From NCBI RefSeq assembly GCF_008124885.1, contig NZ_VNHX01000033.1, positions 1 to 37,623 of the forward strand: a stretch of 37,623 nucleotides of DNA. The letters are read 5' to 3'. The stretch's first letter is position 1, and every line of letters begins with the position of its first letter. The translations under genes and the position numbers were made by a program. This document shows, piece after piece, positions 24,995-34,643 of this stretch. The notes below the pieces were generated by a model. The model had not been told where the DNA came from. It worked only from the letters and a program-made list of their open reading frames with translations, and ran no database searches. Source of the stretch: Sphingobacterium allocomposti. GTDB taxonomy: Bacteria; Bacteroidota; Bacteroidia; Sphingobacteriales; Sphingobacteriaceae.

Positions 24995-25359
24995 ACGGTT
25001 TCCTCCGGTAAAATTATACTGGGACCAGCTGATTGCATCTATATACCCCGAAAGAAGGTGTCACGTTTCTTAAAGTTTGGACAATCGAAGGCCTCGAAAG
25101 AGCTCAGTATATCCATCTAGCTGAGCCTGGGCACGGTCGCGCTCTTGCGCTTTTTTGTGTACCTCCCATGCTATTCCCGACCGTTTTGTAGAGTTTCCGC
25201 TACAAGAATAAATTCTATTAACGAAATCGATTGCGTAAAGTTGCTTTTCGGCTATTTTTGGTCTATCATCGCCTACAGAAATAATCTTGCCGGAAGAAGG
25301 ACAACTTATTTGTGAGCAGATTTTTCTGATCGGGCTGACCTGTACAATCTTAAAGAGTT
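24995..25359. other. Intergenic region of 365 bp
   Basis: No gene seen. It holds an inverted repeat GCTCAG/CTGAGC near 25103-25127, a short GCGC-tctt-GCGC hairpin before a T-run near 25140-25157 (weak terminator for the upstream gene) and the promoter candidate listed at 25231-25260. Confidence 0.4.
25231..25260 (+). promoter_or_regulatory. Candidate promoter of the 7-TM AraC gene
   Basis: TATTTTTG at 25253-25260 matches the -7 consensus TAnnTTTG exactly, and TTG (25231-25233) sits 19 nt upstream where the -33 element is expected (ATTG instead of TTTG). The start codon is 100 nt downstream. Confidence 0.45.
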
Positions 25360-26469
25360 ATGTTATTAACGGTTCTCACTGTGTTTGTCTTATGCCTGAA
25401 CCTGGCGTTCGTCTTCCTCCATGTAGGAAGGGAAAATAAGACGTACCACCGCCGGGCGATGTTGGTGCTGCTTGCAGGGCTATTTCAGCTGGTGTCGGGG
25501 TATATCTGCAGTGTGTTATATCCTCAATACCTGTATCTTCTGTTGACCTTCCCGATCGGTCTGTTGTACGGTCCGGCGTTATGGATGCTGTATCAGCATT
25601 TGGCGGACGGAGACGCGCGAATACCGCGGGTGTTATGGCCGCATCTGCTGCCGTTTTTCGCCGTTTTGTGCATCTATCTGACCGTGATCATTTCTGTCCC
25701 GCTGCGGTATGGGTATGGCTTGGAATACGCAGTATTCATGCATCTTTTGTCTTTGGCCCACCTGAGCACCTATGTGATCTGGCTCCGGACGAAGATCTGG
25801 CGGGCGATGGGTGAACACATGGGATGGAGCCGCTTGTCGAAACGCAGCTGGTATGCGCTGTTTTCGTCACTTTTCCTTTTACAGGTCTATCTTTTTTCGG
25901 AAATCACCGGAAACCGGGGAGATGTGGATCTTCATCGGGGGTTTGTTGTTCTTTCGTATTTGTTGTTCCTGTTAGGGATTTCAGTAATGCCACATGTGAA
26001 GGAAGAACGCGGGCGCGACAGGCCGTCGACATATGCGATAAAGCAGGAGACCGTCGATACTTTTATTCCGAAAGCAGCCAAAAAGAAAAGCCATATGCCG
26101 GTTTATCCGATTACGACGGAGCAGGAAGCCGTTTACAGGACGAAGGTCGAACAGTTTATACAATCGTTAGCCTATCTGGATTGCGAGCTCAACAAAGAGA
26201 AATTCAGCGCTCAGCTCGATATACCCCTTCCGCACGTCGCGCCGTTCCTTAAGCATGAGTTCGGCAGAGGATTTAACGGATTTATCAACCAGTTGAGGTT
26301 GAATTATGCCGCGAAGCAGCTTAAGGGGGAGGAGCTTATCTATACAATAGAAGATTTATCCGTGATATGCGGCTTTAGCTCCCGAGCTTCCTTTTACCGG
26401 AACTTCCAGAGTGAATTTGGATGTTCTCCGCATCAATTCCGGTTAGAGCACACGTCCGCGGTTGCCTAA
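25360..26469 (+). CDS. Seven-TM membrane AraC-type transcriptional regulator
   Basis: 369-aa membrane protein. About seven hydrophobic segments occupy residues 2-210 (approximately 2-21, 34-54, 57-77, 93-113, 123-142, 165-181 and 193-210), followed by a basic linker and an AraC-type HTH domain at about 265-365 (FSAQLDIPLPHVAPFLKHEFGRGFNGFINQLRLNYAAKQL...IEDLSVICGFSSRASFYRNFQSEFGCSPHQFR). The HTH has the usual family spacing, including the GFSS..SFYR..F second helix. The membrane part probably senses a signal at the cytoplasmic membrane. The gene lies 615 bp before the exopolysaccharide operon on the same strand. The target is unknown. Confidence 0.88.
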   Translation: MLLTVLTVFVLCLNLAFVFLHVGRENKTYHRRAMLVLLAGLFQLVSGYICSVLYPQYLYLLLTFPIGLLYGPALWMLYQHLADGDARIPRVLWPHLLPFFAVLCIYLTVIISVPLRYGYGLEYAVFMHLLSLAHLSTYVIWLRTKIWRAMGEHMGWSRLSKRSWYALFSSLFLLQVYLFSEITGNRGDVDLHRGFVVLSYLLFLLGISVMPHVKEERGRDRPSTYAIKQETVDTFIPKAAKKKSHMPVYPITTEQEAVYRTKVEQFIQSLAYLDCELNKEKFSAQLDIPLPHVAPFLKHEFGRGFNGFINQLRLNYAAKQLKGEELIYTIEDLSVICGFSSRASFYRNFQSEFGCSPHQFRLEHTSAVA

Positions 26470-27084
26470 GACGGCTGAGACCGTGCCGGGAAATCGTCTA
26501 CTTTCAAATCGTTTCCCTCGTTTATCTTCACCTAGACCATATTGTAATTAGCCGATCACGCTATGCCTGGGCTATTCTCCTTTTAGGATTATCCTTTCGG
26601 TTTTTTAACTACTTGTTTAAACACTTAATCGATATTTTCTGTTTTAATTATCCTGCCTGCAGCGCGGACTTCCGGTAGCGGCACACTGATATTCTAACCG
26701 CACCAGATCTGCTTGTAGCGATCCGTCTACAAGGCTCTTTCTCAAAAAAAATGGATGTCTTATTTTATTTTGAGACATCGGTTGTTTCTTTCTGGAAACA
26801 TTTTCTTTTAAGCGTAAAAAATGCCGGCTGGGGATATAGCTCTGACTGGGGTTAATGTTGCTTATTTCGCTAATATACAGCGGTTTAATAGGTTGTTTTC
26901 CCCTGCAGCTGCTGCGATCTTAACGACAGTTTCATTTTTTCTACAAGCGCTTTTGAGACAGTTATTTCTGAAGCGTTTGCAAACTTTGCCAGCGGTTTCG
27001 GTAGGCCTTCGGTAAGCAGGCCCGCGACAGGGCCGGACATACGGAATAAAGAAAATAAGTTTTATCAACACTAAATAACAAGTT
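26470..27084. other. 615-bp region before the exopolysaccharide operon, with hairpins
   Basis: No convincing gene. CTTGTAG/CTACAAG (26712-26718 with 26727-26733) is a clear terminator-like hairpin for the AraC gene, followed by GCTCTTTCTC. Two further pairings exclude each other: TCTCAAAA (26740-26747) with TTTTGAGA (26768-26775), and GATGTCT (26754-26760) with AGACATC (26773-26779). The long distance to the next start codon (27085) leaves room for a promoter, but no good -33/-7 pair was found. A small frame at 26821-27015 is not supported. Confidence 0.45.
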
Positions 27085-28257
27085 ATGTATTACGATTATT
27101 ACCTGTACTATCTCAGCTATCTGAATTCGCTGTACAATGGATATCCGCTTATCATACGGTTGACCGTCGTCATGGTTATGGCCTTGGCCGTTGTCACGAT
27201 ATTAGGTGTGATGCGGCTGCTTTATATTGGTTATCGAATCAGCCGGCGCGAAAGGAGGATTAAGAAAACGCAGAAACATTTCGAAGAGAAATTGTCTTTC
27301 GTAATGAGAAATAGCGCCCGTTACGACGTCGATGAGATCCGGGAGCTACTGCAGTATGATGTGTCGAAATCCCACCGATGGAAAGCAGACGTGTTGACAG
27401 ACGTCGTGCTATCGGTGAAAAATGCGGCCTACAGACAAGGGGAGCTGAACGAAATTAACTACAAAAACTGTTTGGAAGCTCTTCGTCTGACCGCATTCTG
27501 GGAGAAGAAAATCCGGACGTCGGCACCTGACAAGCGGAAGGAGGCTCTTCAGATTGTGGGAGAAATCGGAGGGGGCGTAAACAGTGGCGTACTTTCGAAG
27601 TCGACATTCCACAAGAATAAGTATTTGAGAAAGACTGCGCGCGATCTGTATACCGGGCAGGACAACTATCATCCATACCGTTTTATGGAGGACAACTTTG
27701 ACGAAGCGTTCACACAGATTGACAAATTGCGGCTGCATGCAACGTTGATTAAAAGGTCGAAAGAGGGGAAGCTGCCCAACTTATTGCGTTGGATAAGCAG
27801 CTCGAAAAATCCAGCATACATTGTCTTTATACTTCGGGAGATCACGTTCTTTAAGCAATACGAGGCCTTGCCTACTTTGGTGGCGATGCTGGATAGGCAG
27901 GAAAACAAAGACGTGCGGGCACAGATTGTGCTGACACTCGGGGAGCTGGAGTACTTTGAGTCCCTTGACGATTTGGTGGCGCGCTATCCGCTCGAATCTA
28001 CTGTTGTCCGTGAGGCCATCATTAAAACGATGGGAAAGCTTCGGGGGACGCAATCGCTGGACTTTCTGATTGAGGCCTATTTAGCTACGGACGACGTCAA
28101 TGCGAAGCTGCTGATCGCGCGTTCTATACGCAGCCATGGCCCGAATGGTGAGCAGATCCTCCACGGCCTGCAGGAAGAGGCACGCCGCACAGAAAAGGTC
28201 CGGGAGGATCTCCTTCTCGAGCAGGTGTTCTCGGAACGCGCAATAGTTTCTATTTAA
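27085..28257 (+). CDS. HEAT-repeat inner-membrane protein, exopolysaccharide operon
   Basis: 390-aa protein with a tyrosine-rich N-terminus, one transmembrane helix (about residues 22-46, LIIRLTVVMVMALAVVTILGVM) and a large cytoplasmic part. The last 150 residues contain HEAT-like helical repeats (ILREITFFKQYEALPTLVAML, KDVRAQIVLTLGELEYFESLDDLV, VVREAIIKTMGKLRGTQSLDFLIEAYLATDDVNAKLLIARSI). No catalytic motif. The gene is first in an operon, 15 nt before the glycosyltransferase gene. In Bacteroidota, HEAT-repeat membrane proteins are often encoded next to processive GT2 synthases, so this one may be a scaffold or partner of the synthase. That role is inferred. Confidence 0.75.
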   Translation: MYYDYYLYYLSYLNSLYNGYPLIIRLTVVMVMALAVVTILGVMRLLYIGYRISRRERRIKKTQKHFEEKLSFVMRNSARYDVDEIRELLQYDVSKSHRWKADVLTDVVLSVKNAAYRQGELNEINYKNCLEALRLTAFWEKKIRTSAPDKRKEALQIVGEIGGGVNSGVLSKSTFHKNKYLRKTARDLYTGQDNYHPYRFMEDNFDEAFTQIDKLRLHATLIKRSKEGKLPNLLRWISSSKNPAYIVFILREITFFKQYEALPTLVAMLDRQENKDVRAQIVLTLGELEYFESLDDLVARYPLESTVVREAIIKTMGKLRGTQSLDFLIEAYLATDDVNAKLLIARSIRSHGPNGEQILHGLQEEARRTEKVREDLLLEQVFSERAIVSI

Positions 28258-28272
28258 CTACATCCTTAACTC

Positions 28273-29709
28273 ATGGTCTATTTTTTTACATACCTGATTT
28301 ATTTCTATGCTACCGCTCTGGCTCTTTTATATCTGACGCTGATGATTATGAGCTACTACAACACGTTGCGGTATAAGTACCGGTATACCATCCGGGAAGA
28401 GAACTATTTAAAGGAGTTTCCGGAAGAAGCGCCGGGAATCTCGATTGTTGCGCCGGCTTTCAACGAAGAGGTAATCATTTATGACAGCGTAAACTCGCTG
28501 CTGAACCTGGATTATCCGACATTTGAAGTCATCATTGTAAACGACGGGAGCAAAGATAAGACACTGGAAATTTTGGTGAAGGAGTTCGAGCTGGAGGAGG
28601 TGCCTTTCTATTACGTGTATAAGGTCTACTGCAAGCCCGTGCATCGGATCCTGCGTTCGCGGAATCCGGCTTATCACCGATTGATGGTGGTCGACAAACA
28701 GAACGGAGGAACGAAGGCCGATGCCATGAATGCCGGGGTGAATGTTGCCCAGTATGACTATTTTATTAATACGGACGTAGATTGTATTCTGGCGGAAGAC
28801 ACCTTGAGTAAGATCATTCTTCCGGTACTCGATTCTGATAAGCCAGTGATCGCCGTCGGTGCGACCATGCGTATGGTAAACGGTTGCTCGGTGGATAAAG
28901 GCCGTATTACACGGGTAAAGCCACCGAACCGGCTGATTCCTCTTTTCCAGGAGACGGAGTATTTGAGATCCTATCTTGTCGCAAAAATGGGCTGGTCTAT
29001 GGTAAACGCGATCGCTAATGTGTCGGGCGGTTTCGGGCTTTTTGACACGCAGGTAGTGATTGCAGCCGGCGGATTCGACTCTGCATCTCATGCCGAAGAT
29101 ATGGATATGACAGCCCGAATGGTTGCTTATATGCGGGAAAATAATAAGCCCTACCATATTGCGCAGTGCCCCTACAGCCTATGTTGGACGGAAGGGCCGC
29201 CAAACATCAGGGTACTTAACAGGCAGCGCACGCGCTGGGGCCGCGGCATGCTCCAGTTCATAATAGACCACCGGAAGTTCTTTTTAAACAAAGACTATGG
29301 CCGACTGGGCCTGTTGGTTATGCCGTATATCGTGTTTTTCGAGTTTCTGGCGCCGATTATCGAATTTACCGGATTTCTGTTTTTGCTGTTTCTTCTGATT
29401 ACGCATCAGGTAAATTTCGACACGTTCTGGATGATGCTGGCCTATGCGTACTTAATCGGACTGTCCGTATCTATCGTGACGATCTCGTACGATCTGGTGC
29501 TGGGCAAATTGTACCGAAACTTTTGGGAGTATTTGAAATTGGTTCTATTTGCAGCCCTTGAGGCCATATTGTATCATCCTTTGGTAGTCATCTTCACCCT
29601 AAGGGGCTACATACAATATTTAACCCGTCGGAAATTTAAATGGGGAAAGATGACCAGACAAGGTTTTTCCCCGTCAAAAAATGTTAATACCGTAAATAAC
29701 AATGCTTAA
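28273..29709 (+). CDS. Processive family 2 glycosyltransferase (polysaccharide synthase)
   Basis: 478-aa inner-membrane synthase, predicted to polymerise a sugar from a UDP- or GDP-donor and push the chain across the membrane. One N-terminal helix (about 4-26) precedes the GT-A domain: VNDGSKD with Asp91, DKQNGGTKADAMNAG (141-155), the DxD-type motif TDVD with Asp168 and Asp170, HAEDMD with Asp276 as base and QRTRW with Gln318, Arg321 and Trp322 (the Q-x-x-R-W of processive synthases such as PgaC and BcsA). Several C-terminal helices follow (about 345-445). The 3' end overlaps the next gene by 8 nt. The closest known type is PNAG or hyaluronan-like synthases; the product sugar is not predictable. 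PilZ or a c-di-GMP domain is absent. Confidence 0.93.
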   Translation: MVYFFTYLIYFYATALALLYLTLMIMSYYNTLRYKYRYTIREENYLKEFPEEAPGISIVAPAFNEEVIIYDSVNSLLNLDYPTFEVIIVNDGSKDKTLEILVKEFELEEVPFYYVYKVYCKPVHRILRSRNPAYHRLMVVDKQNGGTKADAMNAGVNVAQYDYFINTDVDCILAEDTLSKIILPVLDSDKPVIAVGATMRMVNGCSVDKGRITRVKPPNRLIPLFQETEYLRSYLVAKMGWSMVNAIANVSGGFGLFDTQVVIAAGGFDSASHAEDMDMTARMVAYMRENNKPYHIAQCPYSLCWTEGPPNIRVLNRQRTRWGRGMLQFIIDHRKFFLNKDYGRLGLLVMPYIVFFEFLAPIIEFTGFLFLLFLLITHQVNFDTFWMMLAYAYLIGLSVSIVTISYDLVLGKLYRNFWEYLKLVLFAALEAILYHPLVVIFTLRGYIQYLTRRKFKWGKMTRQGFSPSKNVNTVNNNA

Positions 29710-32521
29710 AAATTTTGGATATGCCAAACTGCTGGTAGCTCTTTGCGCAGCGATGTGCTGCTACCAGCCAGTCTATGCGCAACGTGCAGGGACAACGATT
29801 GAAAGAAATAAGGACGCCCGGGAGATTAACGGACTGTACCAGCGGGGGCTATGGGAAGAAGGAAAGCGGCGGGCCGAAGAGGTGTTAAAGAAAAATGCGA
29901 AGGACTCCGATATGCGTATGTTAGTAGGTAAGTACTACCTGCATAAACAGGAATACGACAGGGCGCGGTACGAGCTGGTGAAATCGCTCGAGTATGCTCC
30001 CGCCAATGTCGAGTCGAAGCATATGCTGGTAACCGTGGAAACGGAAACCCGGCGTTATTCCAGCGCTATCTGCTACATCAACGAGCTACTGGAGGTAAAT
30101 CCCTACTGGAAGGGCCTTTGGCGGAAGAAGATCGAACTTTACCGGGCGATGGGCAACCACGTGGAAGCAGACCGCCTGTTAAAGCGGATTTCCCAGATAT
30201 ACCCCGAGGACAGCGAGTTGAAAGAAGATCAGATGTATATCCTCGAGCAGCAGACTGCGAGCTTAAATAAAGCCGGCAGGATCGATGAATCGATCGCAGC
30301 AGCGAAAAAGCTCGTTAACGACCAGCCTGCACAGGAGGAAGGTTACATACTGTTGATTGACCAGCTTATTAAGGCGGGCAACTATAGCGATGCGCTCGCT
30401 TATACTGAGCGTGGACTGAACAGGTTTCCTGCAGACGCACGTTTCGTGCAGAAAAAAGTAGCGATATTGGAGCAGGCGGGAAGGTATCCGGAGATCTTAG
30501 CTTTTCTCGAAGGGCAGATGAAACGCCGCGGTGCTGTCGGTTTACGTGGACAATACAACTACTTTGTTCTGGAAGCCGCCCGCAGCGCGAAGCGTAACGA
30601 TCCTGCTAGTCTCTACGGCAGAATATTCGAGCATTCACCGGGTAATAGGGAAGCCTTTGACGCGGTTTTCAAAGCCTGCATTGCCAACGGTCAATACGAA
30701 GAGGCCTTGCATGCCCTTGATCGGCATAGGCAACAGGTCGGCCGGAGTAAGGAGCTGGACATGCGCGAGCTGTCGCTCTATAAGCGTATGGGGCACGAGG
30801 CCAAAGTCGCCGGACTGACGGAGGCGTATTTCATAATGTATCCCGACGACGCGGATTTACGTGCGTCATACGTCTCGCTGGCGATTAAGCGTGCCCAAAC
30901 GTACGTACAGGAAGGACGCACGACCCTTGCCATCGATAGCTGGAGAGAAGCTCTTCAATATGGAGACGCCGAAGCGGTGTCGGTAGCGCAACGCGGATTG
31001 TATAATACCTATGTTTCTGCGGGCAAGTACGGGGAAGCTATCGCTGCGCTGGACGTCATGTTGTCGGCGGCGCCCGGAGACGCTGAACTGTTGTTGAAAA
31101 AGGCAGACCTTTATGCTAAGCAGGGCCGGCATGAACACGCGCTGGCAACCTACGAGCAGGTGCTTAAAACAGCTTCGGCGGACGACAGGGAGCGTTGGAT
31201 AGTGAGCTATAACGAAATGACAGCCGCGCGTGTAAAAAAGCTGAGGGAAGATTATAAATTTGCGGAAGCCCGCGAACTGTGCAGCCGTTGGCTTGCCATC
31301 GACGGACATAATCCGGAACCTTTTGTTCATATCATTAACGCCTGTTACCAGCTCAAGGATTACAGCGCGATGCTGTACTATGCACAAACAGCGGCGGACC
31401 GTTTTGCTGACGAAGTATCGTTTAAAATAAAGCTGGCGGAAGCGATGAACCATGTAAACGGGCGGTTTGCAGATTCCTGGGGCTTGTTGCATGGGCAAAT
31501 TAGACAGCGTCCGTACCATGAGCCTTTGATCAATACATTTCATATCACCACTGAACAATATGCCGGTATTTTGCTGAAAGAAAAACAGCATGCCGAGGCA
31601 TTAACTGTCGTTGACACGGCACTCCTGTACAAAAGCGATAACAGGACGTTGAAGTATATGAAAGGATTGGCCTACGAAGGATTAAAGCAATTTGATTCGG
31701 CCTACTACTATCAAAGCTTCTATGAACCCTCCCTACTGGAGCATGCAGACTTTCGGAGCCATCTAAACTATCTTGGCCAGCGGTCTCTCCGGAATAATAT
31801 CGGTGTTTCGCATCTGAGGGCCCGTTTTGGGGACGACTACCGGATTTCGTCAATTTCTACTGTGGAGTACACCAGGATGGGCCGCAGCGGTGCGTACTAC
31901 GGAGCAAGAATAAACTATGCAGGCCGGGAGCAGGGGAAGGGGATACAGGGCCAGGTAGAATGGGGGACACCGTGGACAGAACGTTGGTCTACCCGTATTG
32001 ATCTGGCAGTCGCCAATCAGTTTTTTGCACGATTGGCCGCTAATGCAGCAGCAACTTATGCGTGGAACGACTTCTGGGAAGCTGAGGCGGGAGTTGGCTA
32101 TCGAGCGTTTTTCACGGATCAACGCCTGATGAATCTCAATCTGGGGTTGACGAAGCAGATTGACGACTTCCGCGTATCGGCAAAATTGAGCAATTTCTTT
32201 CTGGATAGCAGGGGCGAGAATTTCCATCTGTATAGCCTGGGGGCGAGGGCGCAATATTTTATGGATAGTCCTAGGAACTACCTGCTGGCTGTTGGGAGCA
32301 TAGGAAATTCTCCTGATATCGACCTGTTGGACAACCAGCTTTATAACAGTTTCAACGTGTTCAACGCAATGGTCGGCGCGGGCGCCGGCCGTGCCATAAC
32401 GCGGAACGTCGGGGCGAGTATCATGGGAACCTGGTACAACTTCCAGGTCGAGGGCGCCGGGCTGCAACGGACGTACCGGAACTTGTATAACTTGTATTTT
32501 CAGTTCTATGTATCCTTTTAA
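29702..32521 (+). CDS. TPR-repeat protein with C-terminal outer-membrane beta-barrel
   Basis: 939-aa exported protein, predicted polysaccharide export porin analogous to PgaA or PelB. The signal peptide ends around Ala26 (PVYAQ). Residues about 40-680 are tandem tetratricopeptide repeats (e.g. GLWEEGKRRAEEVLKKNAKD, YEEALHALDRH, YGEAIAALDVMLSAAPGDAELLLKKADLYAKQGRHEHALATYEQVL), a periplasmic scaffold. The last 230 residues alternate aromatic and small residues as in YaiO-type barrels and end YFQFYVSF with the terminal Phe that outer-membrane insertion needs. It overlaps the synthase gene by 8 nt and the next gene by 14 nt, implying translational coupling. Identity of the exported polymer is unknown. 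Confidence 0.88.
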   Translation: MLKNFGYAKLLVALCAAMCCYQPVYAQRAGTTIERNKDAREINGLYQRGLWEEGKRRAEEVLKKNAKDSDMRMLVGKYYLHKQEYDRARYELVKSLEYAPANVESKHMLVTVETETRRYSSAICYINELLEVNPYWKGLWRKKIELYRAMGNHVEADRLLKRISQIYPEDSELKEDQMYILEQQTASLNKAGRIDESIAAAKKLVNDQPAQEEGYILLIDQLIKAGNYSDALAYTERGLNRFPADARFVQKKVAILEQAGRYPEILAFLEGQMKRRGAVGLRGQYNYFVLEAARSAKRNDPASLYGRIFEHSPGNREAFDAVFKACIANGQYEEALHALDRHRQQVGRSKELDMRELSLYKRMGHEAKVAGLTEAYFIMYPDDADLRASYVSLAIKRAQTYVQEGRTTLAIDSWREALQYGDAEAVSVAQRGLYNTYVSAGKYGEAIAALDVMLSAAPGDAELLLKKADLYAKQGRHEHALATYEQVLKTASADDRERWIVSYNEMTAARVKKLREDYKFAEARELCSRWLAIDGHNPEPFVHIINACYQLKDYSAMLYYAQTAADRFADEVSFKIKLAEAMNHVNGRFADSWGLLHGQIRQRPYHEPLINTFHITTEQYAGILLKEKQHAEALTVVDTALLYKSDNRTLKYMKGLAYEGLKQFDSAYYYQSFYEPSLLEHADFRSHLNYLGQRSLRNNIGVSHLRARFGDDYRISSISTVEYTRMGRSGAYYGARINYAGREQGKGIQGQVEWGTPWTERWSTRIDLAVANQFFARLAANAAATYAWNDFWEAEAGVGYRAFFTDQRLMNLNLGLTKQIDDFRVSAKLSNFFLDSRGENFHLYSLGARAQYFMDSPRNYLLAVGSIGNSPDIDLLDNQLYNSFNVFNAMVGAGAGRAITRNVGASIMGTWYNFQVEGAGLQRTYRNLYNLYFQFYVSF

Positions 32522-34643
32522 GCTTCTCCTGGTTTTGTGGCTCTTTCCGGCCCTTTGCTGCTGCCGCGGGGAGGCCAGCCCGTTCGACTTCTCGTTACGG
32601 CAGCTGCTTATCATTTCTAACGGCGACCGGGAAAGTTCTGCCGCTGCTGATTATCTATACCAGCATCTTGATAAAAGAAACAAGGATAGAAGCGTACTAA
32701 TCGTGTATAGGTCTGACCAGCAGCGGCCGGATTTCGACGGCGCGACCGTCTATATGGAAGTTGTTGCCGACCTGGTCTGCGACTATCAGATCATTAATGA
32801 GGAACGGAAGCTCTCTATTTACGGGAAGAACAAAGGCATACTGAAATGGCTTTCCTATATGCTTATCGATCGTCTGGGGGCTTATCATCCCTTGGATGTC
32901 TCCGACCTGCCTCCTGGGTATGTCGATTTCCAGAGTGTCGAAGCTACCGTGGCCATGGGCTATCGGGAACCGCACCTGCTGCCTAATACGGATGAAGATT
33001 ATTCCGGACTTTTGTTTACGCACAGTGTTGACCGTGATTGGGGGCTGTGGGGGCACAATCTCGCTAAAGTCTTCGTGAATGGCACACCGGAGAGATCCTT
33101 GGCGCTGGTCGATGGGAAGCGTACCAGCGAACAATATTGTTTTTCATCGGAAGAGACATTTAAAGCGGTCAGATCGTTTGTGACGGATAACTACGGAAGC
33201 GGGGAGCGCGGGGCTGCCTGGTTCATGATCGCACCGGATGATAACGACCTTGTATGTACGTGTTCCTCCTGCCGGACGCAGGGAAACACGCCGAAAAGTG
33301 CCACAGGAGCCGTCGTAACGCTCGTCAACCGGCTGGCGAAGCAGTTCCCCGCTCACCGATTTGTAACGACGGCATACAGGACGACTAAAGCGCCGTCGAC
33401 GGTAGCGTTGGCTGACAACGCGGGTGTGTTTATCAGCACGATCGATTTCCCAAAGACGGCGGACGTGGATCGCAGTGATCCTGCTGTTAAAGAATTTGCC
33501 GGAGTGGTCAGCAGATGGAGGCAGAAGACCGGACACGTTTACCTGTGGGATTATATATCCAACTTCGACGACTACCTCACGCCTTATCCGGTGTTGCTCA
33601 GGGTGCAGAAGCAACTGGAATACTTCCGATCGCTCGGTATAGACGGAATGTTTCTAAACGGGAGCGGCTATGATTATACGACCTTTGACGATGTGAAGAC
33701 GTACGTACTTAGCGCCTTGCTAATCGATCCGTCGCTTTCTGTGAACGAACTTGTCAGAAAATATCATGCGCGTTTTTATCCAGTTACGGGTGCGCTGCTA
33801 ACAGCGTATCTGCTTGATATGGAGGAGCAGTGCCATCTACAGGAGGTGGATGCAGGCATCTACTCGTCGTTTCGCGCCGGAATGCTTACCTACTTCAATC
33901 ACAAGAAATTTCTGGCCTTTTACGACGGGTTGATGCGGCTCCTTCCCAAGCTTGAGGGAGGGGAAAGAAAACGGATAGATAGGCTATTGACGGCTTTGAG
34001 TTATACGAGGTTGCAGATTGCGTATCATCGGGGAGGCGGGAAAGACGGTCTTTTAGAGGATCCTGACCAAAGGCGGTTGGCTCGCCATAACAATGAAGCC
34101 TTGGCCCGGCTGCGTTCTTTCGGCAGTTTCAGCGGCCTGGAACGCTATAAGGAGGAGGAGGGCTGGCTCGCAACGTATCTTCAGGAATGGGAGACGTTGC
34201 GTGAAAAGCCGCTTTTCGCGAATAGTATCCGGAAAACAATGGTACGGGGGCTATCGTCGGGTGATGTGTTACCTGAGGGCTACTTGCTGAGCGACTGTGT
34301 CGGAGGCTTTCCGTCCGATTTTAATCAAGGCTGGCTGCTTGCGGCAGAAAACATTCAGGTGACGTGTACGACGGAAGATCTTCGGAGCGCACCGGTACAG
34401 TTAGAGATCCGTTTTCTGATCAATGCAAGGCATCGGATGCTCCCCCCCGACAGGGTAGAAATTATTGTAAACGGAAGGTCGGTTCTCTCCTATTCCGAAG
34501 CAGACTTTGAACGGATCGGAAACTTAGCTGTTTTGCAGAAGAAGTTGGGCTCTCCATTAGCACCGACAATGGAAATCAGAATTTATAAGAATAAAGAATT
34601 GGATAAATCAGTAATAGCTTGTGATGAAATACGTTTATATTAA
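32508..34643 (+). CDS. DUF4838-domain glycosidase-like exported protein
   Basis: 711-aa exported protein. An N-terminal signal peptide ends in a run of Cys (LCCCRG, possibly a lipoprotein). Residues about 25-180 look like the small alpha/beta domain found before GH20/GH67-type barrels (IINEERKLSIYGKNKGILKWLSYMLIDRLG). Residues about 180-430 match DUF4838: WFMIAPDDNDLVCTCSSCR, ATGAVVTLVNRLAKQFP, FVTTAYRTTKAP and VYLWDYISNFDDYLTP. A C-terminal part (about 590-711) may be beta-rich. DUF4838 proteins resemble glycoside hydrolases, but catalysis is not proven here. It takes the place that a deacetylase/hydrolase such as PgaB would have. It overlaps the TPR gene by 14 nt and the next gene by 20 nt. 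Confidence 0.82.
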   Translation: MYPFKLLLVLWLFPALCCCRGEASPFDFSLRQLLIISNGDRESSAAADYLYQHLDKRNKDRSVLIVYRSDQQRPDFDGATVYMEVVADLVCDYQIINEERKLSIYGKNKGILKWLSYMLIDRLGAYHPLDVSDLPPGYVDFQSVEATVAMGYREPHLLPNTDEDYSGLLFTHSVDRDWGLWGHNLAKVFVNGTPERSLALVDGKRTSEQYCFSSEETFKAVRSFVTDNYGSGERGAAWFMIAPDDNDLVCTCSSCRTQGNTPKSATGAVVTLVNRLAKQFPAHRFVTTAYRTTKAPSTVALADNAGVFISTIDFPKTADVDRSDPAVKEFAGVVSRWRQKTGHVYLWDYISNFDDYLTPYPVLLRVQKQLEYFRSLGIDGMFLNGSGYDYTTFDDVKTYVLSALLIDPSLSVNELVRKYHARFYPVTGALLTAYLLDMEEQCHLQEVDAGIYSSFRAGMLTYFNHKKFLAFYDGLMRLLPKLEGGERKRIDRLLTALSYTRLQIAYHRGGGKDGLLEDPDQRRLARHNNEALARLRSFGSFSGLERYKEEEGWLATYLQEWETLREKPLFANSIRKTMVRGLSSGDVLPEGYLLSDCVGGFPSDFNQGWLLAAENIQVTCTTEDLRSAPVQLEIRFLINARHRMLPPDRVEIIVNGRSVLSYSEADFERIGNLAVLQKKLGSPLAPTMEIRIYKNKELDKSVIACDEIRLY

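Noticed and set aside
26821..27015. 64-codon open frame before the HEAT gene
   Set aside because: No leader, no family resemblance and a composition like the surrounding non-coding sequence.
28408..29157. 249-codon open frame opposite the synthase gene
   Set aside because: It is entirely inside the strongly supported GT2 gene on the other strand and has no recognisable domain.
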